Source: Rhodocyclaceae bacterium (lineage in GTDB: Bacteria > Pseudomonadota > Gammaproteobacteria > Burkholderiales > Rhodocyclaceae). From it: a DNA stretch of 8,502 nt. How positions within the stretch are numbered: the first letter of the stretch is position 1; every line of letters starts with the position of its first letter. The position numbers were made by a program, and so were the translations under genes. The stretch covers positions 1-8,502 of the forward strand of contig JAFSWK010000112.1 in NCBI GenBank assembly GCA_017444505.1, read 5' to 3'. A model generated the notes under the pieces. The model saw nothing but the letters and a program-made list of their open reading frames with translations. It was not told the origin of the DNA and ran no database searches. Below are positions 1-6,329 of the stretch, piece after piece.

Positions 1-471
1 CAGTTTCATGCGCACCACGTTCGGATGTTCCTTGGCGATGTCGACTTCGCCCATGTGAATTTCGCATTCCAGCCCGAAATAGGCGGCGGCGGTGGCCAGC
101 GCCACGCCGTGCTGACCGGCGCCAGTCTCGGCAATCAGGCGTTTCTTGCCCAGATATTTCGCCAGCAAGCCTTCGCCCATGCAGTGATTGAGCTTGTGCG
201 CGCCGGTGTGGTTGAGGTCTTCGCGTTTCAGATAGATGCGCCCGCCAAGCTGGTTGGAGAGCGTTTTGCAGAAATAGACCGGCGTGGGGCGACCCTGAAA
301 GTGCTTGCGAATCTGGCGCAGCTCGGTGATGAAGTTGTGCGACTTGCTGATGGAAAAATAGGCTTGGGTGATTTTGTCCATTTCGGCTTGCAGCACGGGC
401 GGGATGAACGAGCCGCCGTATTCGCCAAAGAAGCCGTCTGCGGTGGGGTATTGCTTGAAGTAGGAGGTCAT
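1..471 (-). CDS. trpB: Tryptophan synthase beta chain, 5' part (157 residues visible)
   Basis: TrpB is the PLP enzyme that condenses indole with serine to give tryptophan in the cytoplasm, normally as an alpha2-beta2 complex with TrpA. The visible N-terminal 157 residues show GEYGGSFIP (16-24), GRPTP (60-64), YLKREDLNHTGAHK (80-93) with the Schiff-base lysine K93, and AETGAGQHGVA (114-124) with the catalytic glutamate E115. The gene runs off the left edge, so about 60% is missing. The ATG at 471 is the only ATG/GTG/TTG in frame before the upstream stop at 532-534, but it lacks a clear Shine-Dalgarno sequence. Residues 94-157 differ from the commonest TrpB form: NHCMGEGLLAKYLGKK where NQVLGQALLAKRMGK is usual, and MGEVDIAKEHPNVVRMKL. 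It may therefore be a divergent TrpB subtype. Whether trpA follows cannot be seen. Identification is secure; subtype is inference. Confidence 0.93.
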   Translation of the reverse strand, partial: MTSYFKQYPTADGFFGEYGGSFIPPVLQAEMDKITQAYFSISKSHNFITELRQIRKHFQGRPTPVYFCKTLSNQLGGRIYLKREDLNHTGAHKLNHCMGEGLLAKYLGKKRLIAETGAGQHGVALATAAAYFGLECEIHMGEVDIAKEHPNVVRMKL

Positions 472-505
472 GATGTTGTGCGTTTGTGTGTTGAAGAAGC
501 CGGGC

Positions 506-535
506 AGGATAACGGATTCGCCCGCCTGCCTTCAA
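506..535 (-). promoter_or_regulatory. Candidate sigma-70 promoter for trpB
   Basis: Reading the minus strand, TTGAAG (530-535) and TATCCT (506-511) are separated by 18 bp. Each hexamer matches the consensus at 4 of 6 positions. The predicted start near base 500 would leave a leader of about 30 nt before the trpB ATG. The pair lies just past the fliC terminator, where a promoter is needed if trpB is not read from fliC. The same stretch can fold (GCAGG pairing with CCTGC, and TTGAA with TTCAA), so a leader structure is an alternative reading. This is a pattern match only. Confidence 0.33.
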
Positions 536-538
536 GCC

Positions 539-566
539 AAAAAAAAACCGCCCGGTGAAGGGCGGT
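539..566 (-). terminator. Rho-independent terminator of fliC
   Basis: On the minus strand a 7-bp stem, ACCGCCC/GGGCGGT (547-553 with 560-566), closes a 6-nt loop and runs into nine consecutive T (A-run at 539-547 on the plus strand). It faces fliC and lies about 110 bp past its stop codon, so it ends the flagellin transcript and insulates it from trpB. Confidence 0.88.
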
Positions 567-612
567 AAAGCAAATCCGGAGGCCGAGAAATGACGACACA
601 CCGGTAGTTGCA

Positions 613-654
613 GCACAAAGTGTGCGGCCTGCGCCCGGAATGCCGGCCGGGCGC
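613..654 (-). other. fliC 3' untranslated region with two extra hairpins
   Basis: Between the fliC stop and its terminator lie two more perfect stems: an 8-bp stem GCGCCCGG/CCGGGCGC (631-638 with 647-654, 8-nt loop) and a 5-bp stem GCACA/TGTGC (613-617 with 621-625, 3-nt loop). Neither is followed by a T-tract, so neither is a terminator by itself. They could shield the 3' end of an abundant mRNA from exonucleases; that role is inference. Confidence 0.45.
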
Positions 655-675
655 CGCCGTGTGTGTCGGCCTGGC

Positions 676-2289
676 TTATTGCAGCAGTTGCAGGACTTGC
701 TGCGGCAGCGCGTTGGCCTGGGAGAGCATGGCCGTGCCAGCCTGTTGCAGAATCTGCGCGCGGGTCAGCTCGGCGGTTTCTTCCGCGAAGTCGGTGTCGC
801 GGATGCGGCTGCGCGCGGCGCTCATGTTTTCAGACGACACCTGCAAGTTGGTGATGGTGTTTTCAAAGCGTGATTGCAGGGCGCCGTAGGCGGCACGCTG
901 GGCGTTGATGGTGTCGAGCGCGGCATCCACCAGGTTGATGGTGCGGTACGAGGCATCGACCGTGGTGACATCGGCATTTTGCATGGTCTGCAATTGTCCG
1001 CCTACGGGCGTTGTCCCGCTGTCCGAGATGAGGAAGCCCCCGGCGGTGACGTTGTCGACAACTGCGTTCGAGTCGGTGACCCCGAAGGACATGTGCGAAT
1101 CAAACGTGACCTGTCCGGTGACGCGAATCGATCCAGTGCCCGTTTTGCCCACCTCGTTGGTGTTTGCTGCGGTGAGGATGTTGGTGCCGGCCATGGTGGC
1201 GCCGCCTGTCAGCTGCATGGTGATGTCGTTGCCGGTGGCCGACTGGTTGGCGAACACGATGTCTTCACCGTTGTCATTGACCAGGGTGATGCCGTCGCCT
1301 TTTTCATTGACGCGGGCGGAAATCCCTGTTTTGGCGGCAACCTTGTTGAAGGCGTCGACCGCGCCGGAGAGGTGGTCGGTGTTCGTCACCGAGCCTTTGC
1401 CCGCGACCCCGCCAATGGTGAAGGCGATTTTCACCGGCTGGGTGGTGATGTTGTTGGAGGCCACTTCCAGCACGAAGGAGGAGCCTTGCTGCATCCCGAC
1501 CAGATCCAGTTCGGTGCGGGCGGAGGCTTTTACGCCGGTCGACTGGGTGACCATGTTGACTTTTTCGGCAATCTGTTTGGCCGAAGCGCCCGCCGGATAT
1601 TCCAGTTCAAAGGAACCCGCGCCGCCGGCGACAATCAGCGTGCCTTGCGGGATGATGGATACACCGCCCGCATTGCCGGCTTGCGCCCGCACCGCACCCG
1701 CTTCGTTCGTGCCGAGCACGAGGTCGCCCGGGCCGCCGGCAGTGTCCGCCACGCGCCCGCCGATGCGATAGTTGCCGTATGAGTTGGTGGTGAAGTTGGC
1801 TGAGGTGGCGGTGATGGTCTGGTTGGCGTTGGGACCGACCTGGAAGATGGCCGAGGTGAAGGAGCCATCGAGCATCTTGCGACCGTTAAATTCAGCGGTG
1901 CGCGCGATGCGATCGAGTTCGGCAGTCAGCGCGTTGACTTCGTCATTGAGCGCCTGCCGGTCGCTGGGGCTGTTGGTGGCGTTGGCCGATTGCACAGCGA
2001 GCACGCGGATGCGTTGCAGGATGTCGGCGGAGGTTTTCAGCGCGCCTTCGGCGGTTTGCGCCAGCGAGATACCATCGTTGGCGTTGCGCTTGGCTTGGTT
2101 GGAGCCAATGATTTGCGCGCTGAAGCGTTCGGAAATGGCCAGACCGGCGGCGTCGTCTTTGGCGCTGTTGATGCGCAGGCCAGACGAGAGGCGTTGCAGG
2201 GATACGGCCAGTGCGCTACCCGTCCCACTCAGGTTGCGTTGCGCATTCAAGGAGGGGACATTGGTATTGATGACTTGTGCTTGAGGCAT
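676..2289 (-). CDS. fliC: Flagellin (537 aa)
   Basis: Flagellin is the filament subunit, exported through the flagellar type III apparatus and polymerised under the FliD cap. Both conserved ends are present. The N-terminal D0/D1 region (about 1-165) has INTNVPSLNAQRNL, LQRLSSGLRINSAKDDAAGL (31-50) and LQRIRVLAVQSAN (91-103), the helix that carries the TLR5-recognised site in many flagellins. The C-terminal D1/D0 region (last about 90 residues) has SRIRDTDFAEETAELTR and ends QANALPQQVLQLLQ. The Gly/Thr/Ala-rich middle, about 170-430, is the variable surface-exposed part. There is no Sec signal, as expected. The ATG at 2289 is preceded by AGGAG (2299-2303) at a 9-nt spacing. The gene is monocistronic between ygfZ and trpB, with no other flagellar gene in view, a sigma-54 promoter upstream and its own terminator. 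Identification is secure. Confidence 0.98.
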   Translation of the reverse strand: MPQAQVINTNVPSLNAQRNLSGTGSALAVSLQRLSSGLRINSAKDDAAGLAISERFSAQIIGSNQAKRNANDGISLAQTAEGALKTSADILQRIRVLAVQSANATNSPSDRQALNDEVNALTAELDRIARTAEFNGRKMLDGSFTSAIFQVGPNANQTITATSANFTTNSYGNYRIGGRVADTAGGPGDLVLGTNEAGAVRAQAGNAGGVSIIPQGTLIVAGGAGSFELEYPAGASAKQIAEKVNMVTQSTGVKASARTELDLVGMQQGSSFVLEVASNNITTQPVKIAFTIGGVAGKGSVTNTDHLSGAVDAFNKVAAKTGISARVNEKGDGITLVNDNGEDIVFANQSATGNDITMQLTGGATMAGTNILTAANTNEVGKTGTGSIRVTGQVTFDSHMSFGVTDSNAVVDNVTAGGFLISDSGTTPVGGQLQTMQNADVTTVDASYRTINLVDAALDTINAQRAAYGALQSRFENTITNLQVSSENMSAARSRIRDTDFAEETAELTRAQILQQAGTAMLSQANALPQQVLQLLQ

Positions 2290-2380
2290 TTTGTGCTGCT
2301 CCTAAAAAGAGGGTTAATCACTCCCGCAAATGGCGCACTCTTGTGTTGCTTACCGATCCGCGGGACCTTGCCCTCCTCTA

Positions 2381-2396
2381 AGCAGGAAGCGTGCCA
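2381..2396 (-). promoter_or_regulatory. Sigma-54 (RpoN) -24/-12 promoter of fliC
   Basis: The minus strand reads TGGCACGCTTCCTGCT, which matches the sigma-54 consensus TGGCACG-N4-TTGCW at all fixed positions but one, with the invariant GG and GC exactly 10 bp apart. The predicted transcript start is near base 2370, giving a leader of about 80 nt with the AGGAG ribosome site at its end. Sigma-54 promoters need an activator ATPase; for flagellin the known type is the FleQ/FlrC family. An IHF-type site lies just upstream, as in many sigma-54 promoters. A weaker sigma-28-like pair nearby fits less well. Confidence 0.78.
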
Positions 2397-2414
2397 GTTT
2401 TATAAAATCATTGT

Positions 2415-2427
2415 AATCAATATGTTA
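2415..2427 (+). promoter_or_regulatory. IHF-type binding site upstream of the fliC promoter
   Basis: AATCAATATGTTA on the plus strand is an exact match to the IHF consensus WATCAANNNNTTR. It sits in an A/T-rich patch (2398-2436) in otherwise GC-rich DNA, about 20 bp behind the -24 element. This is where an IHF bend would bring a distant activator onto sigma-54 polymerase. The match and position are seen; binding is inferred. Confidence 0.6.
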
Positions 2428-2440
2428 TGAATGAAGTGTG

Positions 2441-2562
2441 GAATATTCCCGCTTTGCCGCCCGGCGGCAGCAGGCGGCAAATGCGGCAAGTTTTGCCTGC
2501 CGGACTGCCGCTTTGCAGGGCGAACAGGGTCGATTCCCGCCCGTAAGCGGCGGGAAAACAAG
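2441..2562. repeat. GC-rich inverted repeats upstream of fliC
   Basis: This is the rest of the roughly 300-bp gap between fliC and ygfZ, and I see no gene in it. It holds the palindrome GCCGCCCGGCGGC (2456-2468), a GGCAA-GTT-TTGCC hairpin at about 2484-2496, and a CCCGCC/GGCGGG stem at about 2536-2554 that has no T-tract on its exit side. These dyads lie roughly 85-185 bp upstream of the sigma-54 promoter start. That is the usual distance for enhancer sites of its activator, although no recognised FleQ or FlrC motif is evident. Confidence 0.35.
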
Positions 2563-2597
2563 GCACAAAAGAGAAATGGCGCGCGGCGAGGCGCGCC
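2563..2597 (-). terminator. Probable terminator of ygfZ
   Basis: Immediately after the ygfZ TAA, the minus strand folds into a perfect 7-bp stem GGCGCGC/GCGCGCC (2578-2584 with 2591-2597) with a 6-nt loop, then reads ATTTCTCTTTTG. The stem is very stable, but the T-tract is interrupted, so strength is uncertain. Confidence 0.6.
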
Positions 2598-3437
2598 TTA
2601 GTGGGCGGGCAGGGGCGTGGAGACGGCCAGCGCGACAAAGCCGCCTTCGGGCGCGGCGGCAAGGCTCACCAGTTGCGCGCCGTCGGCCAGGGGGCTGCCG
2701 ATGTCGGCGGGCGCTTCCAGCGTGCGCGAAACAAGATGGCGCTTGACCTTGCCCAGATGCTGCGCGCGGGCGATGACTTCCTGGCCGGGATAGCAGCCTT
2801 TGGTGAAGCTCACGCCGATGAGTTCAAAGCCCAGCATTTGCGCGACGAAGGCTTCTTGCGTGGCGGCGCAAATCAGCGGCAGGCGGTCACGAATCAGCGC
2901 AAGCTGCCAGTCGTTTTCCGTGCCCGCGGGCAATCCGGCGGTGTTGAGTGCCGCTTCGCACGATGCCGCCTGCGCAGCGGGCAGACTGATAAGGACGCAA
3001 GAGGCGGTCAGCCGCAGGCAGACGCGCCCGTGCGCATCCCGCGTGCAGTGCACGGGCGATTGCGGCAAAGGCGGCAAACCGGCAGTGCGCAGCGCGGCGG
3101 AAATTGCCGCCTCTTCGCCGCAGGCGGCAAAGAGGGCGAGGTCGTCGGCCACAGCAAACTGCACTTTGCTGCGCAAGATATACATACAGAGCTTTTTGCG
3201 CAGCGCCTCGGCAAGGTCGGCGGCGGCGGCAAACACGAACGCATCGCCTTGCCGCCAGAGCGGAAAGTTCGCCAGCATCCGCCCTTTCGGGCTGTTCAGG
3301 CTGGACCATTGACCGGCATCCTCACTGACCTGCCGCACGTCGTTGGAGAGCAGGTTGTTCAACAAGGTGGCGGCATCTTCTCCGCTGGCGCGGATGGGCG
3401 TGAGCAGATGGGTGAGCGCAATCAGGCAGGCGGACAT
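2598..3437 (-). CDS. ygfZ: YgfZ/GcvT-family folate-binding protein (279 aa)
   Basis: YgfZ binds tetrahydrofolate and supports assembly or repair of certain Fe-S enzymes, including the radical-SAM tRNA thiolase MiaB in E. coli. The signature KGCYPGQEVIARAQHLGKVK (213-232, with the conserved C215) is clear. The N-terminal part has LTPIRASGEDAATLLNNLLSNDVR (12-35), the typical GcvT-fold opening, and SLNSPKGRMLANF (46-58). I chose the ATG at 3437 because GGAG lies 9 nt upstream. An in-frame ATG at 3536 would add 33 residues rich in Ala, Pro and Thr, but it has no ribosome site and would overlap the likely folD promoter. Both starts keep the whole core domain. The gene is divergent from folD, which makes folate cofactors. 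Family call secure; start less so. Confidence 0.9.
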   Translation of the reverse strand: MSACLIALTHLLTPIRASGEDAATLLNNLLSNDVRQVSEDAGQWSSLNSPKGRMLANFPLWRQGDAFVFAAAADLAEALRKKLCMYILRSKVQFAVADDLALFAACGEEAAISAALRTAGLPPLPQSPVHCTRDAHGRVCLRLTASCVLISLPAAQAASCEAALNTAGLPAGTENDWQLALIRDRLPLICAATQEAFVAQMLGFELIGVSFTKGCYPGQEVIARAQHLGKVKRHLVSRTLEAPADIGSPLADGAQLVSLAAAPEGGFVALAVSTPLPAH

Positions 3438-3502
3438 GGCGGAAAACTCCGTAGGCGGTTCGTGGGCAGGCGAGAGGATAAGCGTTTTTGCCGTTTGCGG
3501 GG

Positions 3503-3529
3503 TTGCTGTCTGCGGGGCTGCGCTAGAAT
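3503..3529 (+). promoter_or_regulatory. Candidate promoter of folD-purE-purK
   Basis: TTGCTG (3503-3508) and TAGAAT (3524-3529) lie 15 bp apart, a short but workable spacing. The predicted start near 3536 leaves a leader of about 23 nt containing the AAGGAG ribosome site. It lies inside the possible N-terminal extension of ygfZ, which argues for the shorter ygfZ start. I see no recognisable purine-repressor operator. Confidence 0.4.
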
Positions 3530-3558
3530 GCTCCATTGTTTTTGATAAGGAGAGTTTG

Positions 3559-4425
3559 ATGGCGGCAAGGGTTCTGGACGGCAAGGCGCGCTCGGCGCAG
3601 GTGCGCGGCGAGATTGCCAAGACCGTGGCGGCGCTCAGGGACAAACACGGCATCGAGGTTTGCCTGGCGGTGTTGATTGTCGGCGAAGACCCCGCCTCGC
3701 AGGTCTACGTGCGCAACAAGGTGGCCGCCTGCGAACAGGCCGGCATTCGCTCGCTGCACGAACGCTTCGCGGCGGATACCACGCAGCAGGCGCTGCTGGC
3801 GCGCATTGCCGAACTCAACGCCGACGCCAGCGTGCACGGCATTCTGGTGCAACTGCCGCTGCCCGCGCATATCGACCGGCAAACCGTGCTCGAAGCCATC
3901 GCCGTGGCCAAGGACGTGGACGGCTTTCATGCCGAAAACGCTGGCCGCCTTTCGCACAACGACCCCGCCGCGATGGTCGCCTGCACGCCGCGCGGCGTCA
4001 TGGACTTGCTGGCGCAGGCCGGTGTGACGCTGCAAGGCGCGGAAGCCGTGGTGATTGGCCGTTCTGACATTGTCGGCAAACCGATGGCGATGCTGCTCAC
4101 CAATGCTGGCGCGACGGTCACGGTCTGCCATTCCAAAACGCGCGACCTGGCCGCGCACCTGCGCCGTGCCGATATTGTTGTCGCCGCCGTGGGCAAGCCG
4201 CGCATGGTCACGGGAGAAATGCTCAAGCCCGGCGCGGTAGTCATTGACGTAGGCATCAACCGCCAGCCGGACGGCAAACTGTGCGGCGACGTGGACTATG
4301 CCTCTGCCGCCGAAGTTGCCAGCGCGATTACGCCCGTGCCCGGCGGCGTCGGCCCGATGACCATCGCCATGCTGCTGGCCAACACGGTCGATGCCGCCTG
4401 CCGCCAGCACGGAGTAACATTATGA
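3559..4425 (+). CDS. folD: Bifunctional methylene-THF dehydrogenase / methenyl-THF cyclohydrolase (288 aa)
   Basis: FolD interconverts 5,10-methylene-, 5,10-methenyl- and 10-formyl-tetrahydrofolate with NADP, supplying the formyl donor for purine synthesis. The length is typical. Catalytic residues fall where expected: Y50 and K54 in YVRNKVAACE, Q98 in GILVQLPLP, and D121 in KDVDGFHAENAGRL. The NADP-binding region has GRSDIVGKPMAMLL (167-180), TVCHSKT (188-194) and GKPRMVTGEMLKPGAVVIDV (212-231), followed by ITPVPGGVGPMTIAMLLANT (257-276). The nucleotide-site motif reads GRSD where GRSN is commoner, a mild substitution. The ATG at 3559 is chosen for AAGGAG 6-11 nt upstream and homology; the frame is open further upstream without support. 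The stop overlaps purE by 4 bp (ATGA), suggesting translational coupling in one operon. Confidence 0.97.
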   Translation: MAARVLDGKARSAQVRGEIAKTVAALRDKHGIEVCLAVLIVGEDPASQVYVRNKVAACEQAGIRSLHERFAADTTQQALLARIAELNADASVHGILVQLPLPAHIDRQTVLEAIAVAKDVDGFHAENAGRLSHNDPAAMVACTPRGVMDLLAQAGVTLQGAEAVVIGRSDIVGKPMAMLLTNAGATVTVCHSKTRDLAAHLRRADIVVAAVGKPRMVTGEMLKPGAVVIDVGINRQPDGKLCGDVDYASAAEVASAITPVPGGVGPMTIAMLLANTVDAACRQHGVTL

Positions 4426-4922
4426 ACACCGCCGCGCCCGTCATCGGCATCATCATGGGTTCGGATTCGGACTGGCCGACCATGCAGGCCGCCGCTGAAA
4501 TCCTGACGCAATTTGCCGTACCCTTTGAAGCCCGCGTGGTCTCTGCCCACCGCACGCCGGACGCCATGTTTGAATATGCCGAACAAGCCGCCGCGCGCGG
4601 CCTTCGCGCCATCATTGCCGGTGCGGGTGGTGCCGCGCACTTGCCGGGCATGGTTGCCGCCAAAACCACGCTGCCGGTGCTCGGCGTGCCGGTGCAATCG
4701 CGGGCGTTGTCTGGCCAGGATTCGCTGCTTTCCATCGTACAGATGCCGCGCGGCGTGCCGGTGGCCACCTTTGCCATTGGTGAAGCGGGCGCGGCCAATG
4801 CTGCGCTGTTCGCCGTTGCCATGCTGGCCGCGCACGATGAAGCGCTCGCCCACAAACTGGCGGAATTTCGCCGCGCCCAGGCCGACAAGGTACGGGCGAT
4901 GACTTTACCGCCTGCCGACTGA
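4422..4922 (+). CDS. purE: N5-carboxyaminoimidazole ribonucleotide mutase, class I PurE (166 aa)
   Basis: PurE moves the carboxylate of N5-CAIR to carbon to give CAIR, the step after PurK in purine synthesis. The protein is full length for bacterial class I PurE. It shows IGIIMGSDSDWPTM (8-21) at the phosphate site, VVSAHRTPD (39-47) with the catalytic histidine H43, IIAGAGGAAHLPGM (64-77) and GVPVQSRALSGQDSLLSIVQM (88-108). The HRTPD and AHLPGM motifs with a partner purK indicate the bacterial N5-CAIR mutase, not the metazoan class II AIR carboxylase. The start ATG (4422-4424) overlaps the folD TGA, with GGAG 7 nt upstream inside folD. The next gene, purK, supplies its substrate. Confidence 0.97.
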   Translation: MNTAAPVIGIIMGSDSDWPTMQAAAEILTQFAVPFEARVVSAHRTPDAMFEYAEQAAARGLRAIIAGAGGAAHLPGMVAAKTTLPVLGVPVQSRALSGQDSLLSIVQMPRGVPVATFAIGEAGAANAALFAVAMLAAHDEALAHKLAEFRRAQADKVRAMTLPPAD

Positions 4923-4943
4923 CTTTTGCCGGAGAAAGGAACC

Positions 4944-6101
4944 ATGAACGCCGCCGCCCCGCACACCGCCCCCATTTTCCCGCCTGCCACGCTGGGGATG
5001 CTCGGCGGCGGGCAACTGGGGCGTTTTTTCGTCCATGCTGCGCACGAAATGGGCTACACCGTCTGGGTGCTGGACCCCGACCCGGACAGCCCCGCCGGGC
5101 GCATCGCGGACCGTCACTTTGCCGCCCTCTACACCAATCCGGCGGCGCTCACCGAGTTTGCCGCCGGCTGTGCTGCGGTGAGTACCGAGTTTGAAAACGT
5201 CCCCGCCGAGACGCTGGAAAAACTGGCCGAACACACCCTTGTGCGCCCCAGCGCCCGCGCCGTGGCCGTCTGTCAAGACCGCATTGAGGAAAAAACCTTT
5301 GTGCAGGGCATTGGCCTTGCGCCCGCGCCGTTCGCGCCGCTGCGCAATGCTGCCGACTGGCGTGCGATGGAAGAATCGGGCGTGAATCTTTTTCCGGGCA
5401 TTCTCAAGGCCGCGCGTCTGGGCTATGACGGCAAGGGGCAGATGCCGGTGGAGAACGAAGCGGACGCCCGCGCCGCGTGGAGTGCGATGGGGCAAAAGCC
5501 CTGTGTGCTGGAGCGCAAACTGCCGCTGGACTGCGAAATTTCCGTCATCCTCGCGCGCGGTCTTGATGGTGTCACGCAAGTTTTTCCCGTCGCCGAAAAC
5601 CAGCACCGCAACGGCATTCTGGATGTCAGCATTGTGCCAGCCCGTGTTGAGGAAAAAATACGCCGTCAGGCGCAGAAGGCGGCGGCGCGCATTGCCGAAG
5701 CGCTGGAATATGTCGGCACGCTGGCGGTGGAATTTTTTGTCAGCGACGGCAAACTCTACGTCAACGAAATGGCGCCGCGCCCGCACAACAGCGGCCACTA
5801 CACGCTGGATGCCTGCAATGTCAGCCAATATGAACAGCAAGTGCGCGCGCTTGCCGGGCTGCCGCTGGCGCGCGTGCGCTGCCACTGCGCGTCCGTGATG
5901 GTGAATTTGCTCGGCGAATGCTGGCAGGACGGCGGCCCCGACTGGGCCACGCTCTACGACACGCAAGGCGTGCACGTACACGACTACGGCAAAAAAAGCG
6001 CCCGCCGAGGCCGCAAAATGGCGCACTTCACCGTCACCGGCGAAGACGTCGAAGCCGTCTACTCCCGCGCTTTGGCGGTGCGCAAGAAGGTTGTGGTGTG
6101 A
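4944..6101 (+). CDS. purK: N5-carboxyaminoimidazole ribonucleotide synthase (385 aa)
   Basis: PurK is an ATP-grasp enzyme that uses ATP and bicarbonate to carboxylate AIR to N5-CAIR, handed on to PurE. The order is an N-terminal preATP-grasp domain with LGMLGGGQLGRFF (17-29) and STEFENVPAETL (80-91); the ATP-grasp core with QDRIEEKTFVQGIGL (111-125), ILKAARLGYDGKGQ (153-166), LERKLPLDCEISVI (189-202) and FPVAENQHRNGILDVSIVPA (214-233); the metal/substrate motif AVEFFVSDGKLYVNEMAPRPHNSGHYT (261-287); and a C-terminal domain. Length is normal. The ATG at 4944 follows GGAG by 9 nt; a TTG at 4926 in the same frame is less likely. It lies 21 bp behind purE and is the last gene of the unit. Confidence 0.97.
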   Translation: MNAAAPHTAPIFPPATLGMLGGGQLGRFFVHAAHEMGYTVWVLDPDPDSPAGRIADRHFAALYTNPAALTEFAAGCAAVSTEFENVPAETLEKLAEHTLVRPSARAVAVCQDRIEEKTFVQGIGLAPAPFAPLRNAADWRAMEESGVNLFPGILKAARLGYDGKGQMPVENEADARAAWSAMGQKPCVLERKLPLDCEISVILARGLDGVTQVFPVAENQHRNGILDVSIVPARVEEKIRRQAQKAAARIAEALEYVGTLAVEFFVSDGKLYVNEMAPRPHNSGHYTLDACNVSQYEQQVRALAGLPLARVRCHCASVMVNLLGECWQDGGPDWATLYDTQGVHVHDYGKKSARRGRKMAHFTVTGEDVEAVYSRALAVRKKVVV

Positions 6102-6126
6102 TAACGCACACCTGATGAAGAAAAAG

Positions 6127-6154
6127 AAAACCCGCCGTCACCGGCGGGTTTTTT
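6127..6154 (+). terminator. Strong terminator after purK, bidirectional
   Basis: A perfect 7-bp stem CCCGCCG/CGGCGGG (6131-6137 with 6142-6148) with a 4-nt loop is flanked by AAAA on the left and TTTTTT on the right. The A/T flanks add pairs and give a U-tract on both strands. It therefore ends folD-purE-purK and can also stop minus-strand transcripts from the pseudogene region beyond. Confidence 0.92.
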
Positions 6155-6189
6155 GTGGCGATTCAATGTTTGGGCTGCGCCCGTGATGT

Positions 6190-6210
6190 CTTGTGCAAAT
6201 TTTGCACAAG
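6190..6210. repeat. 21-bp perfect palindrome
   Basis: Ten-base arms CTTGTGCAAA and TTTGCACAAG surround a single central T. It looks like an operator, but it coincides with the stretch encoding CAKFAQ of the rhuM remnant on the minus strand, which may be enough to explain it. No intact promoter is next to it. Confidence 0.5.
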
Positions 6211-6329
6211 TTCCTTCCCGTTCCAGATCCCCCTCACGGTACAGGTTGGCGATATGCCTCGTTAAGCAGCCCCGCATCCAGCCGGATCTCGTGATCCTGC
6301 GATTCAAATAAAACGATGCTGTCGGTCAT
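6191..6329 (-). pseudogene. Remnant of a RhuM-family gene (N-terminal pieces only)
   Basis: RhuM-family proteins are common on genomic islands beside toxin or restriction genes; their molecular role is poorly known. Two pieces remain. MTDSIVLFESQDHEIRLDA (6273-6329) matches the family opening. HIANLYREGDLEREGTCAKF, followed by AQ (6191-6256), matches the segment after the usual VWLTQAQMAELF motif, but in another frame. The motif itself has been deleted, a frameshift separates the pieces, and nothing of the central or C-terminal part follows before the purK terminator. The gene cannot make a working protein. Its ATG overlaps the stop of the upstream toxin remnant by ATGA, although this junction was probably created by deletion. 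The assignment is from memory of family members, not a search. Confidence 0.68.

Noticed and set aside
874..1782. Long open frames on the plus strand opposite fliC
   Set aside because: They are antisense shadows of a clear, full-length flagellin and show low-complexity translations with no family resemblance.
2354..2380. Sigma-28-like fliC promoter: TAGA, 15 bp, GCGGATCG on the minus strand
   Set aside because: The spacing is right but the -35 and the end of the -10 match poorly. The sigma-54 element at 2381-2396 is a far better match and has an IHF site behind it.
2536..2554. CCCGCC/GGCGGG stem as a terminator in the fliC-ygfZ gap
   Set aside because: It is followed by A-rich, not T-rich, sequence on the plus strand and by AATCG on the minus strand, so it lacks a U-tract in either direction.
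2452..3240. Repeated GGCGGCAAA / TTTGCCGCC as a DNA uptake sequence
   Set aside because: Four or five copies, mostly inside ygfZ where they encode Phe-Ala-Ala or similar. It does not match the known Neisseriaceae uptake dialects and is not seen elsewhere in the window.
4905..6026. 373-codon open frame antisense to purK
   Set aside because: It is a consequence of high GC and codon bias in purK, without a ribosome site or recognisable domain.
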